36,260 nt of DNA from contig CAKPDZ010000006.1 in assembly GCA_934149155.1 (NCBI GenBank), forward strand, positions 1-36,260, read 5' to 3'. Source of the DNA: an uncultured Clostridia bacterium. Its GTDB lineage: Bacteria > Bacillota > Clostridia > TANB77 > CAG-508. Positions 24,204 through 33,238 of this stretch are shown piece after piece. How positions within the stretch are numbered: position 1 is the first letter of the stretch; every line of letters starts with the position of its first letter. The position numbers were made by a program, and so were the translations under genes. The notes under the pieces are model-generated. The model did not search any database. It worked only from the letters and a program-made list of their open reading frames with translations, and was not told where the DNA came from.

Positions 24204-25700
24204 ATGAAGAAATCTTTAAAAATGATTATTTCAATTGTAGCATTAATGTTGATAATAACAATGGTTGCAATGCCAACAGTGGCTAATGCAGCATCATATA
24301 ATTATAAACCATCAAACGGATATAATTTTAGTTCAATGTTAACAATGGCTACACAAAGATATCAAGCTGTAAATACATATAAAAATTATTTAAATGAAAT
24401 GAACAAATTTACAGAAGGGCTTGATAAAAACATGTCAGTTGATGATTCAAAAATAAAAATCATTGACAAGGCAAATGAATTACAAAAAAAATATAATAAT
24501 GATAATAATTCATCAGCAATTCCAAATATTACAAACAAAATAATTAACTCAACTATTAATTCTAATGCATCTTCAACAACAGATTTATTAGGATCAATAT
24601 CAGGAGTATTAAAAAAATTATTAGGAAATACAGGATTATCAATACAAAGTTTAACACCAGATGTAAAAATTGATGATATGGTGGCAACAACAGCAGGAGA
24701 AAGATGTGGAGCTGACTATAAAGTAAAATTAGTTGGTAAAATATACTATGCAAATACAGATAGAAATGGAAATCCAACATCTAATAAATGGGTATATTTA
24801 GTACATGGTTCACAAATGAATGGACAAGCAATGGCTGATGCTGTTGGACAAATGTACTTAGACCAAGGATATAATATCTTAGCACCTGATTCAAGAGGAT
24901 ATGGAACAAGTGAAGGTAGTGTAGCTATGGGATATGTAGAAAGTCTTGATGTATGGGATTGGCTAACATATTTAAATAGTACATATGGAGATAAATGCCA
25001 ACAAGTAATTATACATGGTGTATCTCTTGGTGGAGCTACAACAGTATTTGCTTCTGGATTAGAAGTTAATGGAAAAACATTAAAAGATCAAAAAGTAATT
25101 GGATTAGTAGAAGATTGTGGATATACATCATTAACAGGTATTATAAAAGGAATGTTAGGATCTTCAAATTCATCTGATGCTTCAAGCACAGAATTATCTG
25201 CAAAGGTATTAGGAATATCTAATAAAGATAATTTATCAAGTTTAAAAGGAAACTTAGTAGATTCAGTAATCAAAAAACTTTTAATTAGCAAAATTGGTGT
25301 TGGTTTAACTGAAGAAAACTTTGATCAATATCAAAATGCTTTAGATAGTTTAAATAGATGTAATTTACCAATATTGATAATACATGGTACAAAGGATTCA
25401 ACAGTGCCATTTGAAAATAGTACAGAAATTTATAATACAGCAATGGCTAATTCAAAAATACCATATGTTCAAAGATTTACAGCAGAAGGTGAGCAACATG
25501 CATTTATTATATTAGGAAACAAATACAATGTATATAAAGGACATATAGAAAATTTTGTTAGCAAAGCAGAAGATATTGCTAGCGGAAAAACAGTAAATAA
25601 AACATCAGACTACAAAGAAGAAGCAGAACAAAAAACATCTGTTATGACACAACTTATAAAGGTGTTAAAATTAATAAAAAATATAATAAATAAAGGATAA
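24204..25700 (+). CDS. Secreted alpha/beta hydrolase
   Basis: 498 residues with a signal peptide (about residues 1-29, ending TVANA). A ~140-residue helical, Asn/Ser-rich region follows, then an alpha/beta-hydrolase domain. The catalytic triad is visible: Ser274 in HGVSLGG, Asp398 in IIHGTKDSTVPF and His432 in GEQHAFI. YLVHGSQMNG forms the oxyanion region and LAPDSRGYGTSEG is the usual strand-4 segment. The substrate (ester, peptide or other) is not shown. An insertion of about 60 residues after the nucleophile (near residues 305-370) probably forms a lid. AGGAGGGG lies 7 bases before the ATG. It has its own promoter, leader and terminator. The protein appears to be released outside the cell; there is no clear wall or membrane anchor. 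Confidence 0.88.
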   Translation: MKKSLKMIISIVALMLIITMVAMPTVANAASYNYKPSNGYNFSSMLTMATQRYQAVNTYKNYLNEMNKFTEGLDKNMSVDDSKIKIIDKANELQKKYNNDNNSSAIPNITNKIINSTINSNASSTTDLLGSISGVLKKLLGNTGLSIQSLTPDVKIDDMVATTAGERCGADYKVKLVGKIYYANTDRNGNPTSNKWVYLVHGSQMNGQAMADAVGQMYLDQGYNILAPDSRGYGTSEGSVAMGYVESLDVWDWLTYLNSTYGDKCQQVIIHGVSLGGATTVFASGLEVNGKTLKDQKVIGLVEDCGYTSLTGIIKGMLGSSNSSDASSTELSAKVLGISNKDNLSSLKGNLVDSVIKKLLISKIGVGLTEENFDQYQNALDSLNRCNLPILIIHGTKDSTVPFENSTEIYNTAMANSKIPYVQRFTAEGEQHAFIILGNKYNVYKGHIENFVSKAEDIASGKTVNKTSDYKEEAEQKTSVMTQLIKVLKLIKNIINKG

Positions 25701-25709
25701 AAAATGGAA

Positions 25710-25739
25710 AAATCAGTCTTTATAAAAGACTGATTTTTT
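25710..25739 (+). terminator. Intrinsic terminator after the hydrolase gene
   Basis: AAATCAGTCTTT pairs with AAAGACTGATTT around ATA, then TTTT. Confidence 0.9.
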
Positions 25740-25752
25740 GTTGCTAAAAATG

Positions 25753-25781
25753 TTGACTTTTGTAAAAAATATTGTTATACT
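25753..25781 (+). promoter_or_regulatory. SigA-type promoter of the surface-protein genes
   Basis: TTGACT, 17 bp, TATACT with TGT before the -10. Confidence 0.8.
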
Positions 25782-25825
25782 AAAATTGTATTGAAATATA
25801 ACTAAAGATATAAGAAGGGGAAAAC

Positions 25826-26464
25826 ATGAGAAATATTAGTAAAAAGATAATTTTAATAGTTTTAGTTGCTATAATGCTAATTGCAGGAATGCAAGCACAT
25901 GTAGTATATGGAAAGACAGAAGCTGAAGAATTAAAAGAACAATTAGAACAAAATGAAGAAAATTTAGGAAACTTAAATGATTTTAAAGTAGTAGTTGATG
26001 AGATGTATACTGATATAACAACAGCAACAAAAGTTGATGATGCATTAAAACAAAAATTAAAAAAAGATGTTGAAAATCTTAATAATGTTCAGGGTATAAA
26101 TCCATTAATAGTAAGTGTATTAAGTATAGAACTAAATTCACAAATAGATAATTTAACTGATGAAAATTTAGGAGAAATGCAAGAAGAAGTTAAAGTTATT
26201 AAAGATTGGGTAGATAGTAAAGTTTCTACAGATAATAATGATAACAACAATAATAATAATAATAATAACAATAATATAGGTAATAATGGAAATACAACAA
26301 ATGGAACAATTAATAATCAAACAATTCCAAAAGCAGATGATACAATAGCTAATATAGCTTTACCAAAAGCTGGGATTAAATATATTTTTTCTATATTAGT
26401 AATAATAATTGCAGTAAGCATATTTATGTATGCAAAATATAGAAAATTACAAGATATAAAGTAA
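25826..26464 (+). CDS. Cell-surface protein, paralogue 1 (sortase-like tail LPKAG)
   Basis: 212 residues: a signal peptide (about residues 1-30) and one ~100-residue helical domain (NEENLGNLNDFKVVVDEMY, TKVDDALKQKLKKDV, QIDNLTDENLGEMQ, VIKDWVDSKV). An Asn-rich spacer follows. The C-terminus has LPKAG, then a hydrophobic stretch, then KYRKLQDIK. The layout of a short motif, a membrane span and a basic tail is like a cell-wall sorting signal, but with Ala in place of Thr. The next two genes share the same domain and tail, so this is a tandem paralogous family. The function is unknown; a structural or adhesion role at the surface is inference. Confidence 0.8.
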   Translation: MRNISKKIILIVLVAIMLIAGMQAHVVYGKTEAEELKEQLEQNEENLGNLNDFKVVVDEMYTDITTATKVDDALKQKLKKDVENLNNVQGINPLIVSVLSIELNSQIDNLTDENLGEMQEEVKVIKDWVDSKVSTDNNDNNNNNNNNNNNIGNNGNTTNGTINNQTIPKADDTIANIALPKAGIKYIFSILVIIIAVSIFMYAKYRKLQDIK

Positions 26465-26485
26465 AGCTAATATTAGCTTTACTTT
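26458..26485 (+). promoter_or_regulatory. Intercistronic hairpin between paralogues 1 and 2
   Basis: AAAGTAAAGCTAA pairs perfectly with TTAGCTTTACTTT around TA. The T-rich tail is weak, so it may be a partial terminator or an RNA-stability element. Confidence 0.55.
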
Positions 26486-26511
26486 AATGTTATAATAGGA
26501 GGAAAATAAAT

Positions 26512-27489
26512 ATGAAAAAAATTTTTTGCATAATAACTATAATTTTATTAATATTTGCTGGAATAGGAACAAATTATGCTTATGCTACAACTGCTACTAC
26601 AGAAGATGAACAATTAAAAAATTCAGAAATCAATTCAAAAACTATTTTTGAAGATATAGCAAAATTAAAAGCAATAATAAAAGCTATATATGAAAAATTA
26701 AGTAATGCGGGAAAAGTTGATGGTGAATTAAAAGATAATATAAAAGAAGATATAGATAAAATGGACGAAATAGGCAGTATAGAAGATAGTGAGCTTGATA
26801 AAATAAAAGGAGAACTAAATTCTAAAGTAGATGATTTAACTGATGATAATTTGGAACAATCAAAAGAAGATGTAGGAACAATTAAAGACCTAGTAGAAAT
26901 ATTACCAGACAATGAAGAAGAATTTAATGAACAAAAAGTACAATACGGAGAAAAGATTATAAAAATATTAGAAGAAAATGAAAAAGAGTTAGGCGATTTA
27001 AAAGAATTAAAAATAATAGTAGATACTATTTATAATGATTTAAATAAAGCTACAAAAGTTGATGATGAGCTAAAAAATAAATTAAGAGAAGATGTAGATA
27101 AATTAGATACTGTTACAGGAATTAATCCTACATTGGCAAGTTCATTAAAAATAGTTTTAAATATGCAAATAGATGATTTAACAGATGAGAATCTTAATGA
27201 TATGAAAATAACAGTTATGACTATTAAACAGTGGGTAGATAAAAAAGTTGAAAGTGATACTGATGATTCAACTAATAACAACAATAATAATAACAAAATT
27301 GAAGAAAAAAAAGATGAAATAAATGATGTGAATACAAATACTAACACAAATACTATTGTGGATGAAACAATAGCTAAAGATGTAATTCCACATGCAGGAA
27401 AAATTGGAGGAATTATAATTGCAATATCTATATTATTAGGAATAGCTTTAATATATGGAGTTAAATATAATAAATTAAAAGAAATTTAA
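26512..27489 (+). CDS. Cell-surface protein, paralogue 2, two repeat domains (tail IPHAG)
   Basis: 325 residues. The signal peptide (about residues 1-25) is followed by two copies of the helical domain of paralogue 1: roughly residues 40-140 (divergent, DLTDDNLEQSKEDVGTIKDL) and 155-245 (DLTDENLNDMKITVMTIKQW). An Asn/Thr-rich spacer comes next. The tail is IPHAG, a hydrophobic span and KYNKLKEI. The ribosome site is AGGAGG before ATG 26512. The extra domain shows internal duplication within a gene that is itself a tandem duplicate. The function is unknown. Confidence 0.8.
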   Translation: MKKIFCIITIILLIFAGIGTNYAYATTATTEDEQLKNSEINSKTIFEDIAKLKAIIKAIYEKLSNAGKVDGELKDNIKEDIDKMDEIGSIEDSELDKIKGELNSKVDDLTDDNLEQSKEDVGTIKDLVEILPDNEEEFNEQKVQYGEKIIKILEENEKELGDLKELKIIVDTIYNDLNKATKVDDELKNKLREDVDKLDTVTGINPTLASSLKIVLNMQIDDLTDENLNDMKITVMTIKQWVDKKVESDTDDSTNNNNNNNKIEEKKDEINDVNTNTNTNTIVDETIAKDVIPHAGKIGGIIIAISILLGIALIYGVKYNKLKEI

Positions 27490-27495
27490 TATATA

Positions 27496-27524
27496 TTGAC
27501 ATTTATCAAAAATAGGTGTATATA
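27496..27524 (+). promoter_or_regulatory. SigA-type promoter of paralogue 3
   Basis: TTGACA, 17 bp, TATATA. Confidence 0.65.
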
Positions 27525-27564
27525 AAATTTATATTATGATTAGAAAACGAGAGATGAGGTTAAT

Positions 27565-28272
27565 ATGGAAAAGAAATTTAAAAAATTTATAGGAATTTTA
27601 TTATTAGGAATAATTATTTTAATACAATTTAATGCAATAGCATATGCAAGCATGGATCCGGAACAAATAAAAAGTTTGTTTGATATGTATGAAAATAATT
27701 TAGGTGATATTAATGATTTGAAAAAGGTTATTGACCAAATGTATGCTGATGTAAATGGAGCTACAAAAGTAGATGATCAGTTAAAAGCAACATTAAAAAA
27801 AGATGTTCAAAGTTTAAATAGTGTTTCTGGAATTGATGCTAATGTAGTAACAATGTTAAGTACACAATTAAATACAGAAATTGATAATTTAACAGATGAT
27901 AATTTAAATGATATGAAAAAAGAAGTAACTACAATTAAAGAATGGGTTGATAATAAGGCTTCAACAAGTAGCAGTAGTTCTACTAATACAAGTACAAATA
28001 CCAATGCAGGGACTACTACAGGAACTACTGCAGGGACTACAAGCAATTCCGGAACAACAACAAATGCACCAACGACTGCAACTACTAAGCCAACAACAAC
28101 AGATAATAGTAATAAGCAAACTACTAAAAATAAAGAAACAGACAAAACATCTGTAAAAAGTGATATACCAAAAGCTGGAATTTCAAACAAGACTTTTCTT
28201 GTACTAGCAGTTATAATTGGTGCAATGGTTGTTTTAGCAATAAAATATAGAGAATTAAAAGAAATAAAATAA
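27565..28272 (+). CDS. Cell-surface protein, paralogue 3, Thr-rich spacer (tail IPKAG)
   Basis: 235 residues: a signal peptide (about residues 1-28) and one helical domain like paralogue 1 (ENNLGDINDLKKVIDQMYAD, TKVDDQLKATLKKDV, EIDNLTDDNLNDMK, TIKEWVDNKAS). A ~60-residue Ser/Thr-rich spacer of TT, GTT and TTA units follows. The tail is IPKAG, a hydrophobic span and KYRELKEIK. The Thr-rich spacer resembles wall-spanning or O-glycosylated linkers, whereas paralogues 1 and 2 use Asn-rich linkers. The gene has its own promoter and a bidirectional terminator. The function is unknown. Confidence 0.8.
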   Translation: MEKKFKKFIGILLLGIIILIQFNAIAYASMDPEQIKSLFDMYENNLGDINDLKKVIDQMYADVNGATKVDDQLKATLKKDVQSLNSVSGIDANVVTMLSTQLNTEIDNLTDDNLNDMKKEVTTIKEWVDNKASTSSSSSTNTSTNTNAGTTTGTTAGTTSNSGTTTNAPTTATTKPTTTDNSNKQTTKNKETDKTSVKSDIPKAGISNKTFLVLAVIIGAMVVLAIKYRELKEIK

Positions 28273-28303
28273 AAAATGTGTCCTATATTGGACACATTTT
28301 TTA
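28273..28303. terminator. Bidirectional terminator between paralogue 3 and the ABC transporter
   Basis: AAAATGTGTCC pairs with GGACACATTTT around TATATT, with T/A runs on both sides. Confidence 0.9.
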
Positions 28304-30673
28304 TATGTTTTTGTTAATATTTTTTCTTAAGTATATATAACTTGCTATTAATGATACAAATACCATAAGTATAATTACACCAATTACTTGTAACATATGA
28401 GATTGTGTAAAGGTGAAAAATGTTTCTGGCTCTAATGATTTTATGTTTTTATAGGACGGAGCCATTTTTGAAAGTTCAGTCAAATTTAAGTCCTCAAGCA
28501 TATGTGGCAATGCATTAAGATTAGCACTTGTTCCTAATCCTTCTACTGTCCATCTACATAAAACAAAATTCGATATAAATTTTGTTACACCTTCTAATTT
28601 AAATAACATTCCTGAAAATAGTAAATGTGGTACAAGTATTAATGGTAGAATTATCATTGCAATACTTGTGTTTTTTACTATTGAAGATATTAATAAACCT
28701 GTTGTTGCTGAGGCTAGTATAGATAAGAAACATATAAGTTGGACATCCCAAAATGAATCTATTAATATACTATAAGGAGATCTTCCTGCAATACTTTGAA
28801 AAATAAATACTAGTAAAATAGATTGGATAAATGCAAGTACTCCTTGAACTATAAACTTAGATAATAAGTACGCAGAGAGTTTTAGATCAGCCATATATTC
28901 TTTTTGTAAAATAACTTTTTCTTTACAAATTTCTTGAACAGAATTTAATAATCCCAGCCAAATTGAAGCACATCCTAATGAAAATAAAATGGCTTTTGTA
29001 TCTTCATTACCTACATAAAGATTTTTGTTTGTAACAACAGAAAGTAATACTGCCACAATTGGTGCTTGAGCAAATAATATAAATAATTGTTGAATATCAT
29101 TTGAAATAAGTTTAATATATCGTTTAATTAAAATTATTAATTGTTTAATAAATGATTTTTTCTTATTTTCAATATTATTACTTTTTCCTTCTGGTATATT
29201 TTTGATTTCAATTTGCTCTCTTGTATTTTCAAATTTGTTTTGCCAATAGTCTCTATCTTCACTTATTAAAGTATAAATATCTACAAAATCATTAACACCA
29301 AAAAAGTTTAAAGCTTCTTGAGGTGAACCGTAGAAACATAGGTGACCACTATCTCCAAAAAATGCAACTTTATCACATAAATGTAAATTAAGAGTATTGT
29401 GTGTAACTAATATAATAGTTTTTCCCATTTGTGACATTTCTCGTAATGTCTTCATAATACTTCTTTCTGTACCAGGATCAAGACCACTAGTAGGTTCATC
29501 TAAGAAAAATAAATTAGGGTCTGCTAATAATTCAACTGCAATACTAGCTCTTTTTCTTTGACCACCACTTAATTGTCTTATATATGAATTTTCGAATCCT
29601 GTTAAATTAACAATATCTAGAACTTCTTTTATTCTTGCATTACGTTCTTTTGCAGAGGTATTATCAGGCATTCGTAATTTTGCAGCATATTGTAAAGTAT
29701 CTGATAATGTTAAATTAGAGAAGACAATATCATCTTGTGGTACATAACCTATATTATATTTTAGATTTTCATAATTATCATATAAATTCTCGCCATTTAA
29801 TAAAACAGTTCCTGATGTTGGTGGTGTTACACCACTTATACATTTCATGAATGTTGACTTACCTGCACCCGAACCTCCAACTAATGCTACAAATTCAGAT
29901 GGCTTAATGCTCATACTAACATGTGAAGAAATTTCTCGTGATTTGAATTTTACTTTTACCTTTTTTACTATATCTATTGCATCTAATTGAATTCCTTTTT
30001 CAAATATTTGATATAATAGTTTGTTTCCATACAATATTAATTTAGTATTACCTATAAAAAGTACGTCTAAGTTATTAAGGGAAGCTTGTTGTGAAGGTTG
30101 AAGCATTTTTCCGTTTATATAAATACCATTTAAACTGCCCTCATCTGAAATTGTTGTTTTATTTAAAAGACTGTGTATTGTAGCGTGATGTTTGGCAATA
30201 CCGGCTGGAGATAAAACAATGTCACATGTTCCACTACTCCCAATTGTTGTATTTCCTGTTGTTAAATTATAAGATTCCCATTCGTCTAGATTTTTATTAA
30301 TTGACATTATCATAACGATTCCTTTTTGTGAAGCTTTATCAATGATTTTTACGAAGCTTCCTTCTGATAAATAGACATCGTCAATTATTTGGTTACCATT
30401 TCCTATCATTGGTACTTGTAAACTATCATTTGATATTAAAACACCATATTCGGTTATTTCGAGATATCCTTGGTGATCATCAACGGAATTTGAAGATATT
30501 GCAATATCATTATTAAAAGAACTACCGAAAGATATTTTATTTTTACCAAATGTAGATAAATTTATTGTTTGTAGACCAGCATCATCTAAGATAGTTAAAA
30601 AATAGTTCTCGCCATTTTGGGCGACATGTCTTAAATGTACAAAGTCATCTAATTCTCGATTTTCTTTTTTCAT
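28301..30673 (-). CDS. FHA-FHA-ABC transporter fusion (ABCG-like, ATPase plus membrane domain)
   Basis: About 790 residues; start ATG 30673 after AAAGGAAGAG. Two forkhead-associated domains come first: a degenerate one at about residues 40-110, and a good one at about 141-190 with TTIGSSGTCDIVLS and KHHATI...DEGSLNGIYINGK. The ABC ATPase follows: Walker A GGSGAGKS (266-273), signature LSGGQRKRASIAVELL, Walker B FFLDEPTSGLDPG, switch VTHNT. The C-terminal half is an ABC2-type membrane domain with about six helices. FHA domains bind phosphothreonine, so a Ser/Thr kinase may control it (none is in the window). The substrate is unknown; lipids or cell-envelope molecules are common for this architecture. 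It is divergent from murF. Confidence 0.9.
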   Translation of the reverse strand: MKKENRELDDFVHLRHVAQNGENYFLTILDDAGLQTINLSTFGKNKISFGSSFNNDIAISSNSVDDHQGYLEITEYGVLISNDSLQVPMIGNGNQIIDDVYLSEGSFVKIIDKASQKGIVMIMSINKNLDEWESYNLTTGNTTIGSSGTCDIVLSPAGIAKHHATIHSLLNKTTISDEGSLNGIYINGKMLQPSQQASLNNLDVLFIGNTKLILYGNKLLYQIFEKGIQLDAIDIVKKVKVKFKSREISSHVSMSIKPSEFVALVGGSGAGKSTFMKCISGVTPPTSGTVLLNGENLYDNYENLKYNIGYVPQDDIVFSNLTLSDTLQYAAKLRMPDNTSAKERNARIKEVLDIVNLTGFENSYIRQLSGGQRKRASIAVELLADPNLFFLDEPTSGLDPGTERSIMKTLREMSQMGKTIILVTHNTLNLHLCDKVAFFGDSGHLCFYGSPQEALNFFGVNDFVDIYTLISEDRDYWQNKFENTREQIEIKNIPEGKSNNIENKKKSFIKQLIILIKRYIKLISNDIQQLFILFAQAPIVAVLLSVVTNKNLYVGNEDTKAILFSLGCASIWLGLLNSVQEICKEKVILQKEYMADLKLSAYLLSKFIVQGVLAFIQSILLVFIFQSIAGRSPYSILIDSFWDVQLICFLSILASATTGLLISSIVKNTSIAMIILPLILVPHLLFSGMLFKLEGVTKFISNFVLCRWTVEGLGTSANLNALPHMLEDLNLTELSKMAPSYKNIKSLEPETFFTFTQSHMLQVIGVIILMVFVSLIASYIYLRKNINKNI

Positions 30674-30732
30674 AATCTCTTCCTTTCTATTTGGTATTTT
30701 AATATAAAAAAATATACAAGTCAATAAAATGA

Positions 30733-30761
30733 TTGCAAAAATTCTTTAATTGGAATATAAT
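30733..30761 (+). promoter_or_regulatory. murF promoter
   Basis: TTGCAA, 17 bp, TATAAT. Confidence 0.8.
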
Positions 30762-30802
30762 ATGTTACAATTTATAGATATAGTATTTTTTAGGAGGTTG
30801 TA

Positions 30803-32170
30803 ATGAAGATAAAGGATATATTAAAAGTAACAAATGGAAAAATGTTGATTGGTGATGAGAATTTAGTTTGTGAGAGTTTTTCTAAAGATACAAGAACTAT
30901 TCAAAATGGTGATATATATATAGGTATAAAAGGTGAAAATTTTGACGGAAATAAATTTTGGAAGCAGGCATTAGATAATGGAGCTGTAGGAGTAATAATT
31001 CAAGATGTTGAAGTTTCAACAGAAGAGCTAAAAAACTATAAAGATAAAACGGTTATTAAAGTTGAAGATACATTAAAAGCTTTATATGAAATTGCAAAAT
31101 ATAAAAGAAGTTTATATGATATTCCAGTTGTAGCAATTACAGGAAGTGTAGGAAAAACTAGTACTAAAGATATAATTGCAAGTGTTGTAAGTACACAATA
31201 TAAGACATTAAAAACAGAGGGTAATAATAATAACAACATTGGTTTACCATTAACTATATTGAAATTAAAAGATCATGAAGCATTAGTTGTTGAAATGGGA
31301 ATGAATCATTTTGGAGAAATAAGTTTATTAACTGATATTGCAAAGCCAACATTAGCAGTTATCACAAATATTGGAACATCACATATAGGAAATTTAGGTT
31401 CAAGAGAAAATATATTAAAAGCAAAATTAGAAATATTAGAAGGTATGAAAATACCTAAAATAATAATTAATAATGATAATGATTTATTACATAATTGGTA
31501 TAACGAAAATTCAGAAAAATTAGAAATACATACATTCGGCATAGAAAATAATAGTGAAGTAATGGGTCAAGATATAAAAATGAAAGAAGAAAGCAGTGAA
31601 TTTACAGCTGTAACTGATTCGAAAGAAACAAATATAAAAGTACCTGTAGGTGGAGAACATTTTGTATATAATGCTTTATGTGCGATGACAGTAGGAATGG
31701 TTTTAAATATATCTGTAGATAAAATTCAATATGGAATTGAAAGTTTTGAATTAACTAAAAAAAGAATGGATATTAAAAAATTAGAAAATGGTGCGATTAT
31801 TATAAATGATGCATATAATGCAAGTTTTGAATCAATGAAAGTTAGCTTAGAATTTCTTGCTAATCATACGGGAGAAAGAAAAATTGCAGTATTAGGAGAT
31901 ATGTTTGAACTTGGTGAATATTCAGAAGAACTTCACAGAAAAGTAGGTAAGGAAGTTGTTAAGAATAATATAGATATGTTAATTTGTGCTGGAGAAAATG
32001 CAAAATATATAATAGAAGAAGCTAAGAAAAGTAGTAAAATAGAAACATATTTTATGCACAATAATGAAGAAATTGTGGAAAACTTATCGCAAAAACTAAG
32101 AAAAGGGGATGTTGTTTTAGTAAAGGCTTCAAATGGAATGAAATTTTTTGAAATTTGCCAAAAACTATAG
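30803..32170 (+). CDS. murF: UDP-MurNAc-tripeptide--D-Ala-D-Ala ligase
   Basis: It adds D-Ala-D-Ala to UDP-MurNAc-tripeptide, the last cytoplasmic step of the peptidoglycan precursor. 455 residues. ATP loop TGSVGKTST (about residues 113-121); N-terminal DTRTIQNGDIYIGIKGENFDG typical of MurF; EGNNNNNIGLPLTIL; the metal/substrate segment VVEMGMNHFGEI. The C-terminal INDAYNASFESMKVSLEFL and VLGDMFELGEYSEELH follow. AGGAGG lies 5 bases before the ATG. It ends just before a hairpin that separates it from the dnaJ-like gene. Together with murA this covers two steps of wall-precursor synthesis, though the two genes are unlinked. Confidence 0.96.
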   Translation: MKIKDILKVTNGKMLIGDENLVCESFSKDTRTIQNGDIYIGIKGENFDGNKFWKQALDNGAVGVIIQDVEVSTEELKNYKDKTVIKVEDTLKALYEIAKYKRSLYDIPVVAITGSVGKTSTKDIIASVVSTQYKTLKTEGNNNNNIGLPLTILKLKDHEALVVEMGMNHFGEISLLTDIAKPTLAVITNIGTSHIGNLGSRENILKAKLEILEGMKIPKIIINNDNDLLHNWYNENSEKLEIHTFGIENNSEVMGQDIKMKEESSEFTAVTDSKETNIKVPVGGEHFVYNALCAMTVGMVLNISVDKIQYGIESFELTKKRMDIKKLENGAIIINDAYNASFESMKVSLEFLANHTGERKIAVLGDMFELGEYSEELHRKVGKEVVKNNIDMLICAGENAKYIIEEAKKSSKIETYFMHNNEEIVENLSQKLRKGDVVLVKASNGMKFFEICQKL

Positions 32171-32184
32171 ATTTTTTTGCCGAA

Positions 32185-32215
32185 AATTGGTATAATGCAA
32201 ATACCAATTATTTTT
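32185..32215 (+). terminator. Hairpin ending murF, overlapping an extended -10 for the next gene
   Basis: AATTGGTA pairs with TACCAATT, then ATTTTT. TGGTATAAT (32188-32196) inside the hairpin is a good extended -10, so the site may both end murF and start dnaJ-like transcription. Confidence 0.65.
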
Positions 32216-32228
32216 GGGAGGACGTCAA

Positions 32229-33116
32229 ATGAAAATTAAGGATTATTACAAAATATTAGAATTAGAAAATAACAAAGTAACCATAGAACAAATAAAAACA
32301 GCTTATAGAAAACAGGCAAAAAAATATCATCCAGATGTAAATGTAGGTAATAAAATTGCAGAAGAAAGAATAAAAGATATAAATGAAGCATATAGAGTCT
32401 TATCAAATCCTTCATCTAAAAGAAAATATGATAGAACTTGGAACTATAATATAGGTTATAAACAAAAAAAAGCTAGACAAAAGACATCAGGTGAAGTTGC
32501 AAGTGAATTCTTCGGAATGTTTTTTGGAAATGATGAAATAAAAGAAGAAATAGCTCAAAGCCAAATACCACCTGTAAAAGGAGAAAATATAGAAACAGAA
32601 ATAAATATATCAATAGAAGATGGATTTTATGGAGCAAATAAAAAAATTGTATTAAACGATTTAGAAGGCAAACCTAAAACTATAGAATTAAAAATTCCAG
32701 AAGGAATACAGAATGGTCAAAAGATACGTTTAATTGGACAAGGAAGACAAGGACAAAATGGTGGTAAAAATGGAGATTTATATATAAAAATAAATATAGA
32801 AAATGGAAAAAAATACAAGTTGGATGGAACTGATTTATATACAATAGTTCCAATTTCGCCATGGGAAGCGGCATTAGGGGTAAAGGCAAAAGTAAATTCT
32901 ATAGATGATACAAAAACGGCAATTTTTATACCTAGTGGGGTGCAATCTGGAGAAGTTATAGAAATACCTGAAAAAGGTTATAAAACGTCTGATGGAAAAA
33001 GAGGAAATTTAATAGCACAAATTAAAATAGTGGTTCCTGAAAGATTAACCAGGGAAGAAACAGAAATGTTTAAAAGGTTAAAAGAAATATCAAAATTTAA
33101 TCCAAGAAGAGTTTAA
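32229..33116 (+). CDS. DnaJ-like (CbpA-type) co-chaperone
   Basis: 295 residues. The J-domain is at residues 1-70 (DYYKILELENN, AYRKQAKKYHPDVNVG with HPD at 34-36, DINEAYRVLSNPSSKRKYD). A linker follows, then the C-terminal substrate-binding domains (INISIEDGFYGANKKI, LKIPEGIQNGQKIRLIGQG and the repeated IPSGVQSGEVIEIPEKGY). There is no Cys-rich zinc finger, so it is CbpA-like rather than canonical DnaJ. It stimulates the DnaK ATPase. GGGAGGA precedes ATG 32229; an upstream TTG at 32214 would overlap the ribosome site. dnaK and grpE are not adjacent, so this is probably a second J-protein. Confidence 0.9.
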   Translation: MKIKDYYKILELENNKVTIEQIKTAYRKQAKKYHPDVNVGNKIAEERIKDINEAYRVLSNPSSKRKYDRTWNYNIGYKQKKARQKTSGEVASEFFGMFFGNDEIKEEIAQSQIPPVKGENIETEINISIEDGFYGANKKIVLNDLEGKPKTIELKIPEGIQNGQKIRLIGQGRQGQNGGKNGDLYIKINIENGKKYKLDGTDLYTIVPISPWEAALGVKAKVNSIDDTKTAIFIPSGVQSGEVIEIPEKGYKTSDGKRGNLIAQIKIVVPERLTREETEMFKRLKEISKFNPRRV

Positions 33117-33141
33117 AAAGACTGAAATATCAACAAAACTA

Positions 33142-33170
33142 TTGACATAATGAGTGAATTCTAGTATAAT
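33142..33170 (+). promoter_or_regulatory. Strong SigA-type promoter of the coupling-protein operon
   Basis: TTGACA, 17 bp, TATAAT: a consensus promoter in front of the 33239-36125 genes. Confidence 0.9.
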
Positions 33171-33238
33171 TAATAGTGTGAGTTCGTAAACATAAGATAA
33201 ACTATGGATTAAATCATAGAAATGGGGTGTAAATTAAC

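Noticed and set aside
24204..25700. Hydrolase as a sortase-anchored wall protein
   Set aside because: Its C-terminus has no LPXTG-like motif or clear membrane span, unlike the three paralogues after it.
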